A DNA stretch of 64,000 nucleotides. Origin: Babylonia areolata. Its lineage: Eukaryota > Mollusca > Gastropoda > Neogastropoda > Buccinidae. The stretch is taken from contig NC_134901.1 in NCBI RefSeq assembly GCF_041734735.1, forward strand, positions 14,348,802-14,412,801. The letters run 5' to 3'. This document shows positions 25,401 through 38,886 of the stretch, piece after piece (positions within the stretch are counted from its first letter, which is position 1; every line of letters starts with the position of its first letter). Below the pieces are notes generated by a model. The model saw nothing but the letters and a program-made list of their open reading frames with translations, did no database searches and had not been told where the DNA came from. A program made the position numbers and the translations under genes.

Positions 25401-26375
25401 GAGGACATGCAGTTCATTATGGACAGGTTCTCAGCCTCCTGCAGGCGCTTTGGACTCACCATCAGCCTCAGCAAGACCGAGTCCATGTATCAACCAGCTA
25501 GCTCACAGAACGCCAGTGCTTCCCCCCCACCTGCAGTCAAGATCAGTGGCACAGAGATCAAATCAGTCGACAAGTTTTGTTACCTGGGCAGCACCCTATG
25601 CAGCAACGGAGCCCTTGATGCAGAAGTGACGCTGCGCATCGCCAAGGCCAGCTTCGTCTTTGGCAGACTCAACAACAGGCTGTGGAACAACAAAGGCATC
25701 AGGCTTAGCACCAAGATGAAAACCTACAGAGCTGTTGTACTGACCACCTTGTTGTACTGCTGTGAAACATGGACGACGTATCGCCGTCACATTCAACAAC
25801 TTGAGCAGTTTCACCAGAGATGCCTACACACGAAAGATCCTGGGCATAAAGTGGCAAGACAGGGTCTCCAACCTCCAGGTCCTAGAGAGGAGCGGCCTGC
25901 CCAGCATCGAAAGCCTGCTGATCCAGTGCCAGCTACGCTGGACAGGACACGTTGTCAGCATGACAGACAGCAGAATCCCAAAGATGCTTTTGTATGGCCA
26001 GCTGAAGGAAGGCCACCGTGAACTTGGAAGATCCTGCAAGCGCTTCAAGGACACCTTGAAGACAAACCTCAAAGCCTGTGACATAGACATCGTTTCCTGG
26101 GAAACTGATGCCCTTGACCGCTGTCGCTGGAGGATGCTGTGCTCTAGTGGCATAAAGACGTTTGAAAACAAGAGAATGCTGGCCATTAAGGAGAAGCGTG
26201 AGTGAAGGAAGCAGGGCTCAACTTCTGGGGACGTTTTCCCATGCAACATCTGTGGGAAGTGCTGCGCATCCAGAATCGGCCTCTTCTCCCATATGAGGAC
26301 ACACACTGACAGATAAGCCTGCCTGCCTACTCATCCGTCGGATCGACGGGAGACTCCATCATATATATATTCGAT
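22495..26375 (+). mobile_element. RTE-like LINE, copy B (near full length, broken)
   Basis: A second LINE of the same clade as copy A but a distinct family, inserted beside a (TA)n(TG)n tract. The leader starts with GTCAGGTCAGGGGCATAG and shares the GCTACTGGTA...CCAGTACT block with copy A. It is followed by endonuclease (about 23200-24060), RT (about 24240-25640), a C-terminal region (to 26205) and a C2H2 zinc finger (26232-26316). The 3' end runs through ATCCGTCGGATCGACGGGAG into an AT-rich tail at 26360-26375. At least two stops and several frameshifts mark it as dead. Confidence 0.9.
23200..26316 (+). pseudogene. LINE copy B endonuclease-RT-zinc finger ORF, broken
   Basis: Endonuclease: AWNVRTLLDRD from 23226, SETRFAG, DFNARVG and DYVIVRQRDRGDV. 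The segment that should hold the catalytic TDH pair is absent: the frame passes from DVSTTRCKL straight to PRKLNIQRL, where copy A has WTDHRLV. A TAG follows at 24060. RT: SGKAPGADGIQADIY, AQCGFRSGRGTCDMVF, FVDLTKAFDTVNRRGLW and GVKQGCVLAPTLLS, then a TGA at 25316 (probably from CGA), LFADDS at about 25365 and a frameshift just after. Then LSKTESMYQ, FCYLGST and, after another shift near 25830, the conserved RKILGIKWQDRVSN and LRWTGHVVSM region. The end encodes CNIC...HMRTH, a classical C-x2-C-x12-H-x3-H finger, possibly for nucleic acid binding. Confidence 0.88.
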
Positions 26376-26867
26376 TCGCTGTAAAAGAGAATCATTATTA
26401 TCAGAATCAAAAGAGTGTGTAGTGTGAGTTACATTATAAGCATACAACATTTGAGAAGAGAGAGAGAGAGAGAGAGAGAGTCGGGGGTGTTGGTTGGTTG
26501 GTTTGTCCCTAATCTGACACCTCGTTTTCAGTTTAGTCAGATTTGCTGACAATATTCGCTTCATAAAAGTCAACGACTTTCATTTTAAAAAAATAGGTGG
26601 AAAATGCATTGCTTTCGCTATGTCCAGCTGTCTTTGTCAAGACATTTCCTAACCGCTAGAGCTGAAATCTGGCTCTCTGACTTCAAGGAATGTTTAGACA
26701 TTATCGGTTGCTTGAATAAAGAATTGTAATTGACGACAGGAAAAAAAAGTCTAAGCAGTAATTATTTCCATCAATGAAGTGTTCAATTTGGCACAGGAAT
26801 GAAGAGTTGTGTAGACTGCGGGTTTTCTCTGAAAGTCTAGACGTGGGCACACCTTTCTTTCTTAAAC
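26376..26867. other. Intergenic, nothing recognised
   Basis: A short (GA)n at 26457-26480 is the only repeat. No exon or element is seen. Confidence 0.6.
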
Positions 26868-27223
26868 TTAACTCATTCGGGACGGCCAGTCTTCTCCCTT
26901 TCTTTCACCCACAAAAAAACCCTTCTGATGTCCTGTGGGTGTCAGTATGGCCAAGCCTGTAGTTTTCGTCGTTGGAAATGTGATAGCCTATTCTCTGTCA
27001 GCTTTCGTCGTTAGAAATGCTGTAGCCTATTATTTCGTCGTTAAGATATGCGGTAGCCTATTCTGTGTCAGCTTTCGTCGTTAGAAATGTGGTAGCCTAT
27101 TCTTTTTCATCGTCCACCTCATTGGTGTGAGAACCTTCCGCTTGTAACATGTTAATTGATGATGCCAGCAGCGGTGAACCGCTGTCATCTCGCCTGTTTT
27201 ATCGTTCGTACGGAGAGAGTTAA
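26868..27223. mobile_element. TTAA-bounded non-autonomous DNA transposon with internal tandem repeat
   Basis: The element is flanked by TTAA on both sides (26868-26871 and 27220-27223). Its ends form an imperfect inverted repeat: CTCATTCGGGACG on the left and, on the reverse strand of the right end, CTCTCTCCGTACG. TTAA target duplication is the hallmark of piggyBac-type transposons. Inside, about four copies of a unit of about 40-45 bp built on TTTCGTCGTTAGAAATG and GTAGCCTATTCT (26961-27105) have expanded; the related element at 27651-27882 has a single copy of the corresponding segment. No coding capacity remains. Confidence 0.7.
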
Positions 27224-27650
27224 TCTCGTTTGCTTTCACTTAAAATCGACTTCAGGCAAAATAAAACTTTAAGAATCTTGACTAGTTATTATGAATCCGA
27301 TCTAAGAGAACGTATTACTGCGAAATGTATGTCTCTTGTAAAAATTTTCTGTGGGTTACAATCTCTGAGTCCAGAGAGAGCAACCCGAATTTGACACGGA
27401 AAAAAAAAATCACGCCATCATTCACCTGAGTGTCATCCAGCTACAAACCAGAAATGAAACGGCCACATTGTGTTGACATTTGAGATCAGGCCCTGGTAGG
27501 AGACCCTTTCTTCATCGATCTTTTTATTAGTGTATTTTTAATACAGTCTGGACACCGACGGCGTACTGTCAACTTTAATCATGTAGTACTGTCGCCATGC
27601 CACCAGAGCTTTTTTTTTTTTTCTTCTTCGACCTTTTCATCGTTTTATTT
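27224..27650. other. Intergenic, small SINE B fragment
   Basis: A short piece at 27362-27412 (GAGAGCAACCCGAATTTGACAC) resembles the 3' block of SINE family B. The rest shows nothing beyond a poly-T run at 27610-27622. Confidence 0.45.
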
Positions 27651-27882
27651 TTAACTCTTTCCATACGAACGGCGAAAGAGACGACGTTAACAGCGTTTCA
27701 CCCCAATTACCATCATCAAAATATTGCAAGCGGAAGGCTCTTATACTGAAGACGTGAATGTGGACAAAGAATACCACAATTCTGACGACGGAAGCTAAAG
27801 GTTGGGTCATTCAGACACCCACTGGACATCCGAGGGGTCTGTGTAGAGGAGAAGAGAGGACTGGCCGTACTGAGTGAGTTAA
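27651..27882. mobile_element. TTAA-bounded MITE, piggyBac-like
   Basis: The 232-bp element is bounded by TTAA at 27651-27654 and 27879-27882. Its ends are CTCTTTCCATACGAACGGC and, on the reverse strand of the right end, CTCACTCAGTACGGCCAG. The interior matches 26868-27223 in the opposite orientation (for example GGCCAGTC, GTCC.GTGGGTGTC, GAACCTTCCGCTTG-like), so these are two members of one family. It is too short to encode a transposase and would depend on a partner element. Confidence 0.7.
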
Positions 27883-28809
27883 TACAAACTATACACCGGC
27901 AGCGAACTGTTAACTGAAATCATATAGTTAATACCAATGTAAAACAACGACCAACAGGTTGCTGTAGCCTCGTTCAGGGCCCATGTTATCGGAAAGGTGA
28001 TGAATGATCAAACCATTGATCCAGCCTGCGCCACCCACTGGGTTTTTAGTCCGCCACGTTCCCACGGGCAGGCGCTGACAGTCAAGGAGTTAATGGACTG
28101 TGAAGAAAAGTCTTTTGGCGCTGGGGTCTCTTTCAACCGTGAGCAAACAGCTGCCACCATCGTGGGGGACAGAAGAGAGAGAGAGAGAGGGGGGGGGGCG
28201 GGAGGGGGGGGGGGGGGGCGTAGAGAGCAAAACGGCTTGAAAAAAACAAAACAAACAAAACAACAACAAAACAACTGCGTGATAGAAATCCTGCCTTTCA
28301 TCTGATCTCTGCCTGGTCCGGATCGGACCGATACAATTTCAAACACACGGCCTCGGGAGATCAGTTCCGCCAGAAAGAAGGAAAGGAGAGGGGGGAGGGG
28401 GGGATGGAAAGAAAGAAGAAGAAGAAGAAAAACAGATAAAGACAAGAAAAACAAGAATGTGACAGAATCATTTTCCCCTGATACAATGGGAGGTGAGTGG
28501 CCTGAAGTCGGGCGGGCTGGGAGGTGGGGGGGGGGGAGGCAGAGGGGAGAGGGTGGAGGGAGAGAGAGGGGGGACGGAGAAAGAGAGAGAAACAGAGAGA
28601 GAGAGAGAGAGAGAGAGCTGGTTTATTCATGAATAAGCCATGGTCCCTAATGAATGGGGATCTATATGAACAACATGAGAGGGAGAGAGAGAGAGATGGT
28701 TAATAAAAAAGGCCATTTTTCCTAGTGAAGGGGGCACATGATCAACACAATAGAGAGAGAGGGAGAGAGAGAGATGGGGGAGGGAAGACATTTTATAATG
28801 GGTTTGTGG
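27883..28809. other. Intergenic, G-rich and GA microsatellites
   Basis: Poly-G/GGA tracts lie at 28185-28220 and 28525-28570, and (GA)n at 28590-28617, 28680-28696 and 28752-28775. The 148-codon - strand frame at 28008-28454 is largely a Pro/Leu/Ser translation of these tracts. No exon is seen. Confidence 0.6.
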
Positions 28810-28997
28810 GTACGATAGCTGAGTGATTAGAGCGTTGGATATTCATTCTGAAGGTACTGGGTTCGAATCTCGGTAGCGACACCAGGAGGGTGAAGGGTGA
28901 GGACATGATATAATAGGCTGATGGTACGATAGCTGAGTGATTAGAGCGTTGGATTTTCATTCTGAAGGTACTGGGTTCGAATCTCGGTAGCGACACC
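28810..28997 (+). mobile_element. Tandem pair of tRNA-like SINE heads
   Basis: Two copies of a tRNA-like sequence of about 75 nt start 113 bp apart (28810 and 28923). Each has an A-box-like TAGCTGAGTGATTAGAGCG and a B-box-like GGGTTCGAATCTCGG, and they differ at only a few positions. The head resembles the tRNA-Ser-like head of SINE family A (GCCGAGTGGTTAAAGCG...GGGTTCGAATCTCGG), but the family A body is absent. The acceptor stem does not pair properly, so these are unlikely to be functional tRNA genes. Confidence 0.75.
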
Positions 28998-31074
<2,077 letters not shown>

Positions 31075-31862
31075 TGTATGACAGTCGTGTGCGACAATGA
31101 TCATCAAAACAACAGAGGAGGCAACTGCTGTCCTTATTATCTGGGCTAGGATTTCTTCTTCTTCTCTTCTTCTTCTTCTTCGTTCGTGGGTTGCAACTCC
31201 CACGTTCACTCGTACATTACACGAGTGGGCTTTTACATGTATGGCCGTTTTTACCCCGTTATGTAGGCAGCCATACTCCGTTTTCGGGGGTGTGCATGCT
31301 GGGTATGTTCTTGCTTCCATAACCCATCGAAGGCTGACATGGATTACAGGATCTTTAACGTGCGTATTTGATATGCTGCTTGCGTATACACACGAAGGGG
31401 GTTCAGGCACTAGCAGGTCTGCACATACGTTGACCTGGGAGATCGGAAAAAAACTTCACCCTTTACCAACCAGGCGCCGTTACCGAGATTCGAACCCGGT
31501 ACCCTCAGATTGAAAGTCCAACGCTTTAACCACTCGGCTATAGCGCCCGTCGGTTAGAATTTGATTATTGTGAAACGTGTCTTGCCCAAGTTACATTCCC
31601 ACTCTCTCGGCCAAGAGGATTTTAGGACAGTCGGGGTTGGGGTGTTTGTTCCCCAAAGGTCAACGACCAGCCCCCAAGGCTGCAGCACTAAGACCCAGCG
31701 CAGTCTTGCCTCCAAGTTTGAGAGTCATAGTCCTCCACGGAAGACTCAACTGTAAATGATTTCCCAATGCAATGGAGAAACCGTTGATTACACAGCTTTC
31801 ACTTTGCTGTTGTACCAACTGCAAGCCTATATATTATTTATTTTAGCCGAGCATTGTGTGTG
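31075..31862 (+). repeat. Repeat family C copy, split by a SINE A insertion
   Basis: The left part (31075-31154) ends within ATTATCTGGGCTAGGATTT. The right part resumes at 31555 with TAGAATTTGATTATTG and continues with GTGTCTTGCCCAAGTTAC, CGGCCAAGAGGATTTTAGGA and AAGGCTGCAGCACTAAGA to about 31860. The copy at 12455 is continuous across the same point, which proves the order of events: C first, SINE A later. Confidence 0.8.
31155..31554 (-). mobile_element. tRNA-derived SINE family A, inserted in repeat C
   Basis: On the - strand the head reads GCCGAGTGGTTAAAGCG with GGGTTCGAATCTCGG, then the body with CTCCCAGGTCAACGTATG, TGCCTGAACCCCCTTCGTG, GATCCTGTAATCCATGTCAG, CCAGCATGCACACCCCCG and CCCACTCGTGTAATGTACG, and a GAAGAAG-type tail at 31155-31185. 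An 8-bp target duplication (TAGGATTT at 31147-31154, TAGAATTT at 31555-31562) flanks it with one mismatch. Confidence 0.88.
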
Positions 31863-32449
31863 TGCAGACACGAATCTGTTCACCTGTCTGTATTTTTTTT
31901 TTTATATAATAACTCGTGTAGGTCTATAGTAAAAAATACGAACAATATACAGCACGGGCTTATGGCTCCACCATTTTATATTACCAGCTAATAGACACAC
32001 GCAGAGCTATTGAAAATATTCCTGCTCAAAGAAATATCTGTTAATTAAAGCGTCGAAGCGGCAGTAAAGCGTCAGCACAAAAGTGGTATCATTGATACTA
32101 AATAATACATAGGTAAGCTTGAGCTTCCTATGGGAATTCACGGCGGTGAAACAGATTAACTGAAAGGCAGAAGCAACGATTGATTGATTTCTCATTTAGA
32201 GGTCAGTGAAGCGGGAAACAAACCGATAGACTGAAACCTACACTGTGTGTTGTGTGGTTGAATATGGGTACAGTGGCTTTTGTTATGCTGACGGTAATCG
32301 TTTTGAAGAGAAAAGTCTGGAAGGGAAGGGTTCAAATGAACTGACCTTTCAATATTCTGTGTGCCGGTTTGTGCAACGATCTTTTCCCACGAAAGAAGAG
32401 CGAAGTGTGTGGTGTGGTGTGGTTGGTGTGGTGTGGTGTGGTGTGGTGT

Positions 32450-32507
<58 letters not shown>

Positions 32508-32539
32508 CTCTCGCGAGCACATATGCGTATGTATGTTCG
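31863..32539. other. Intergenic, GTGTG-rich microsatellite
   Basis: A GGTGT pentamer-like tract followed by (GT)n fills 32403-32506. It directly abuts the 3' end of the LINE at 32540-33945. Nothing else is recognised. Confidence 0.6.
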
Positions 32540-33945
32540 TTCTTTAGTTTAGCGTCTTTTCACTATCAGTGATATTAGATGATTAAAACAACAACAACAA
32601 ACAAACAAAAAAACGCACAAAAAACAGGGGATAGGGGGCGGAAAGAAGAGGAAAACAGAAAAGGTAGAAATCTACCAAAAAATGCATACCTAACATGCAA
32701 TGACATTTGACAGTAACAGTTCAATAATGATAATAATCAGAAACCATTAACACAATTTTGAAGAACATTAAAGGAATGTAGAAACAGGGCTATGAACTAA
32801 TGCCTGTGAAAGTTCGACCATAAGAACCTCGTCAGAAATAACTTTCGAAAAATCATCTGCAGACTAGTTGTTCTCTTCGAAATACTTGGGCAAGAAGGTA
32901 CGTAACTGCTGACATTGAAACAAACAATGATGCAAGCTGAACTGCTTGCCACAGATGCATGTAACATTTTTACTATACTTTGTCTTCAGCGCATCAAGTT
33001 TTATACGAAAGAAAGTAGAGGTTATTAATCTTGTATAGCACGCTGATAGATTCGGTATCTTTTCTTTAATAATATTCTCGGGGAATAATGTCCCTTTATA
33101 TTTTAAAAACTTTTCCTTCCATCGGTTATGAAATCGACCCCATGCTGATTTTTCTAACAAAGTGTATGCCTCTTTTACGGAAAGACGGACATGTATTTTT
33201 GTCGATTTTTCCGAATCTTGTGCTCCTCTTTTAGCTGCTTTATCAGCAGTTTCATTGCCAAGAATGCCCACATGAGAAGGCACCCAACAAAAACTGACCT
33301 CAGTCACTTTAATCTTCAAACAATGTACCAAATGATTTGCCTCAATAACTAAGTCAGGTCTTGTTTCAAGGCTAAATAATTCTAGAGCATAAAGTACTGA
33401 TTTGGAATCAACAAAGAATGCTATATTCGAGAAAACTATTTGATGACTCACTAAGTAATTCAGAGCTTGTATAATAGCAATTAGCTCAGCTTTGAATATG
33501 GAAAGATATTTTCCAATAAAGTGAGATTTTTCAACTTTAAAGGCAGGAACATAGAAAGCCGCACCGGCATTTTTGTCGTCAAGAACAGATCCATCTGTAA
33601 GTATGTGGAGATGATTCTGATATTTTTCTGTTATATGAATTCTGACAGTACTTGTCGTGATATTGATGTTTTCTTCCTTTTTTGTTTCAGAATAACTGAT
33701 ATCAAAATCTGCTTTCAATATTTCCCAAAAAGGAACAGGGGTATCATGTGGTTTTGCAGCTAACTCTTTCATGTTAACATCAGATTCTCTTAACAAATTT
33801 GAAACGTAAGTTGCAACTGTTTCTTGTGAGGAAATGGCTTTAGCTCTTTTAGGAAAATCAGTGTCAGATCTTACTGTCAGTTCATCAGCAATGAAATTTT
33901 TTGTCATTGAAGTGTATCTCACAGCGAATTTGGCTGTTGTCGTAT
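32540..33945 (-). mobile_element. I-like LINE, 5'-truncated copy with RNase H domain
   Basis: This is the 3' end of a LINE on the - strand. The coding part stops at 32864. The 3' UTR runs to about 32540, where it ends AAAGACGCTAAACTAAAGAA on the - strand, next to a GT tract. The 5' truncation point is at about 33945, next to another TATG/GT-rich stretch. RNase H after the RT is typical of the I group of LINEs, including the Nimbus-type elements of snails. Confidence 0.8.
32864..33945 (-). CDS. LINE C-terminal region: RNase H plus zinc-binding tail (5'-truncated)
   Basis: About 360 codons are open without a break. The first in-frame Met (33961) lies in flanking microsatellite, so the true start is lost. 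Order: a short post-RT segment (AKFAVRYTSMTKNFIADE), then a type I RNase H domain with the catalytic set Asp in LTDGSVL, Glu in FKAELIAII, Asp in FVDSKSVLYAL and Asp in GNETADKAAK. Near the end is CICGKQFSLHHCLFQC, a Cys-His cluster common at the C-terminus of I-type ORF2 proteins. RNase H removes the RNA strand during element replication. The complete catalytic set and open frame imply a fairly recent insertion; host use is possible but there is no evidence for it. Confidence 0.82.
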
Positions 33946-34112
33946 ATATGTGTGTATACATATGTATGTGTACATAACTACATGCATGTATATGAATGTG
34001 TATTGTGTGTGCGTGTGCGTGTGTTTATGTAAGTTTATGCCTGCCTATGTGTGCGTATGTGTTAGGGTAGCTGTTAGATATACGAGTACATGTATATTAA
34101 AATGTATGTATG

Positions 34113-34164
<52 letters not shown>

Positions 34165-35270
34165 TCACATTTTGGTGTGTGTATGTAACATAGATATGAT
34201 GTTTTATGTTAACAAAAGCGTTTTTGTAAAGCACCTAGAGCAGATTTCTGGATAGTGTGCTATATAAGTATCCATTATTATTATTATTATGTATGTACAA
34301 ACCATACGATGTCCGGCTGAGTCTGCAGGCTTCTTCATTTTTGTGTCTCTCTCTGTCTTAGCTTCCCCGTTTCTCGCCCCCTATTTTTCTTTCTCACTGA
34401 TTCTGTCCGTCTGTGTGTCTCCCCCTCTTCCAGTCTCCTTCCATCCATCCCTCCGTCTGTCTCTCTGCCTCGCCCCATTGCGCCGCTGAAGTCGATGGCA
34501 AGCCATGAAAGAAAAGGGTGGATGTTAAGTCATGAAAAATTAAAGTACTGAAATGAAATTTGTTCGAAAACGAAATATTCAACCTTGATGACCCGCTAGA
34601 TACAAATCTCAAAGTACCCGCACAAGCCCAAAGTCATCAGATCGTTTCCCTGTTATACTGACAACTCACCCTATACGTACATAATACTAGACTCCAATGG
34701 CAAACAGCCTATACAGCGTTTGACGGTTTATATGTCGCTCGTGTCCCAATCTGTGTGTGGTCTGCATAAACACCTTGTCATTGATATGTTAATGGCCTGT
34801 TTCGACCATTTCTCCCAAACCAAACATCACCAGCGATTTTCACGTCAATGTGTAAACAGAATTTTATCATCGTTCACTCCTGTGTATTCCCCTCTGGAAA
34901 CGCTATGATGTCTGAGAGAAGAAGAGAATGTTACAACGATAATACTTCTATATGACTGTTACATGGCCATTACTGCCACACTGTCACAAGAGCGTTTTGG
35001 CACACGCGTTTATGTGCCTGTTAAATAGCCGTTAGAATTGTAATCAGTATACGAACTACGTTGACACAAACATATTTTGGTACATGTATTTTACTGTGTT
35101 CCGTGCCCATCAGAACTGTAGTCGGTATAAGAGCCATGTTGACATAAATGCGTTTTGGTACCATCAACATAGACCTTTTAGTTCTTTAATAGTGCATTTG
35201 GTTCTGAAGGAGAGGGACAGGCACTGTTGTTTAATATTTGAACTAAACTGCGACTTTCCAGTGTGTTACA

Positions 35271-35332
<62 letters not shown>

Positions 35333-35450
35333 AGACAAGACAAGACAAATGGTTTATTGACTTAAGCCTTTGTTCATATCAGCGGAGGGGGGAAAGAGGA
35401 AATCAAAAGCACCAAAACATATGTAATATGTTCTTCCACATTCTCCGATA

Positions 35451-35547
<97 letters not shown>

Positions 35548-36547
35548 CAACTGAGGTTTGCCGAAGCAATGGGTTTTGTTCACTCGGTAAAAAATAAACA
35601 AAAACAAGCAACAACAGTAAACTGACTTCATTTAGTTTTCAATGGTACTGTCACTTCATGACGGAAACACTTCAAAAGAACAAGTTGTTTATATCTATGT
35701 AAAGGTAATATTTTCATATCGATTTTCTGAATGCACATACCTGCACATAACGCCCAAAATGGTACTTCGAAAACTTATCGAAATGCCTTCAAGTAAACAC
35801 TCTGTATTTTCTTTCATACATACTTTGGAATATTACGAATACTACTTTGCCATACGGTAACCAGAGCTCAGAAGAAAGAGTGATAAATACCTTTATAGAG
35901 CTGCATCCTCAATATATATCTTCAGTTGGTAGGTATTCGGTATGACAATTCTTCGCTAACCCTGAAGTACCATATTCTTCTCACATACTTTCCATATTTT
36001 CACGAGGTGTTTGTGCTCCAAACTAAGGGGTAATACAGATGAGTCGGCAAAATCGTTAAAAAGAGCAAGAAAAGTCGTTCAGAAGATGGCGATGAGCCCT
36101 TTTCAATCAAAGCAGCAACACACAACAACATCAAACAAACAAAAGCCAGCAACAAGAAACCGCTGAGTGTAACAAGTTCAAGTTCCAGTGTGTGAGGTTA
36201 GTACGTGTGGTCTGTCTATAGTCGTTTTTAGTAGTTCGTTTTGACTCACGGTTTTTGGTATTGGAGTAGAATGTTTTCAAAAGATCAGTACTGGCCCCTT
36301 TTGGCAAACATAACGACCTGCTATTCTCCCCTCTGGCTGGCTGTGTGTGAAGTCTGCAGAAAAACCTGGCTCTGTCTCTTCACAACCTGTCTGGGTATTT
36401 GACATATATCCCCGACCACCCTCATGGACCATCAGTCTCCGATTGTGTCTGCGTCTACCCGTCACCTGTGGTAAAGAGAGTAAATCAGTATTTTTCTTTG
36501 GGCCATCTTCAGCTCCTGTAAAGGTCGAAAACCTCGTGTGTGTGTGT

Positions 36548-36624
<77 letters not shown>

Positions 36625-38511
36625 GAACTGACGTCAGTGTTGTAATGAACATAGTTCCAGGTTATTGCAATCTTGCTGAATGAGGGCCAGGAACACACGA
36701 ACTTTTGACACTTCTGTCAACTCACGTAATATATTCAAAATGTTGCTTGTTTACTTATTTTACTTACTTATTTGGTAATTGTAATTTGCAAATGTTTAGC
36801 TTCCTCTCACTCTCTCTGAACGAAACATATTTAACAGCCAAAATCACCATAGTTTACCTCTCTAAATTGATATGCATGCGCATGTCGGTGTGTAGACAGA
36901 GAGATAGAGAGGGTGTGTGTGTGTGTGTGTGTGTGATGGGAGGGGGGGAGTGCCGGGATGCGGAGGGGGGGGGGGAGTAGAGTGAATGGGAGGAGGGAGT
37001 GGTAGTGGCAAATAAGGGGGAATGGGGATTCAGTGTTAGGGTCAGTCATGTCAGACACAACATCTGTTAGATGATTTGCACACCTTTCCGTTAAATAACA
37101 CCTTTTTTTTTCCTTTTCTATCTCATCGGTTTATTGTCTATTCACTCCAATGCAATTTGGACACGAACTAACATCGCGGACACCTTTCCAAAAATCAAGA
37201 CCAGCCACTGTTTCGTGTTCAAACTGATCTCAAAAGGTCTGCTCTGGCAAGCCAAACGGTTTACCGTTATCTGCGATGATCCTGCAAGGTCTGTGTAAAC
37301 ACCATGTAATCTGTTCATGATCTGTTGTATACCTCTGTTCTTGTCCCGCTTTGCGAATCAGTGAAGGACCGTCTTCGCAGCTCTGACCTCAGCAGATAAC
37401 ACGGCAGCACAGTATTCTCTCGTTTTCGTATTTAGCAGGCTATCCACTCTCTCCGCCTTTCTGTCTTAGTCTCACAGCGGACGCGCACATACACGAACGC
37501 ACGTAAACACTTGATATGCATGCAAACGTGCTTGCTTAATTCGCGCGGCATACATTGCCATGTCAAACGTTTGTGCTATTTGTTTGAAATCGTAACTCAG
37601 TACACTGTCATCTTCCAGTGTGCATGCCCAGTGTTTTGTGGCTACAGAATGTATATTCCTGGTAATGATATGCATTTTATGTCGTTTTGTAGCTTGCATG
37701 TGAAGGTCAATTACACGCAGCATCCAGATGTGGTTAAAGTGTATATTTTATTTTAGCTATTTTATTTTATTTCATTCTTAAATGGAATGCATAGTATGTG
37801 GTCACAATCAGCCGTGAAATTATCACCAGTGATGAGGTTACAAGCAGTATATATGTCATGTGGTCATTCTGTGCTTCTGACGTGCTGCAGCAGCAGCAGT
37901 CAACGCCCTCCAGAACCAAGCTGCCGTGGTTGAAATTAGGAATGCAGTGAATCACCCTGCCTATCTTTGCATCATGAAAAAAAAAAGACAATCTGGTTGA
38001 GGATGAAAGCCTAAAATGTTAATAATTCCTTTGATTATTAGTTTTCTTTCGCTTCCATAATATCTAAGCCGGTGTGTTTCTCGTTGAAACTTGATGACAA
38101 AGTCAAACTGCAAGGTAGCCTACCAAATGGAATGAACGGTTTCAGTTTCAGCCAAGGAACGCACCCATGCACCGTCACAGTCTCCTAGTGATGTGACGGG
38201 ACTAGTTTCCATCTGGAAATACATCATCCAAAGGAACCTAAAAGGTTCTACTATATTCGGAAAGTGGCTTTCCTCGCAGAGCATTCTTTCCTTCCTCAGT
38301 CACTTCCTTTCTTTCTTCCCCAACAGGTTTCAACAGGCATAGTCAATGCAACTGACGAGTGTTTAGACGTAACGGCCACACTATGACTGATATATCAAGG
38401 AAAACTATTTACACATCAGTATTTTCAACTGAAACAAAACCCACACAAATTCTTCAAAGCCAAGAGAACAATTAAAATAAAGTATTTGTTCAATTTAACC
38501 AAATACAGAGC

Positions 38512-38602
<91 letters not shown>

Positions 38603-38838
38603 TCATGAACTTGACGAACTGCGTCATATTTATCAATCATTCTGTCAGATAGGCTTTCATAGCTTGCTGTTTGTCTATCCGTATGCGTGTACGTTCTACG
38701 TAATGGCAGTTTCACATTAGAGATGGCAGTGATTAAGACCTTTCTGTCAAATGTCACGAAGAATCAATGCATACAATACTTCCATGTGTTGCTCCACAGT
38801 CCAGTCTCTGTTTTCCTCTTCAGTGCAGCCATATTAGT

Positions 38839-38886
<48 letters not shown>

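Noticed and set aside
28810-28997. Two functional tRNA genes
   Set aside because: Box A and B motifs are present but acceptor stems do not pair, and the sequence matches SINE heads elsewhere in the window.
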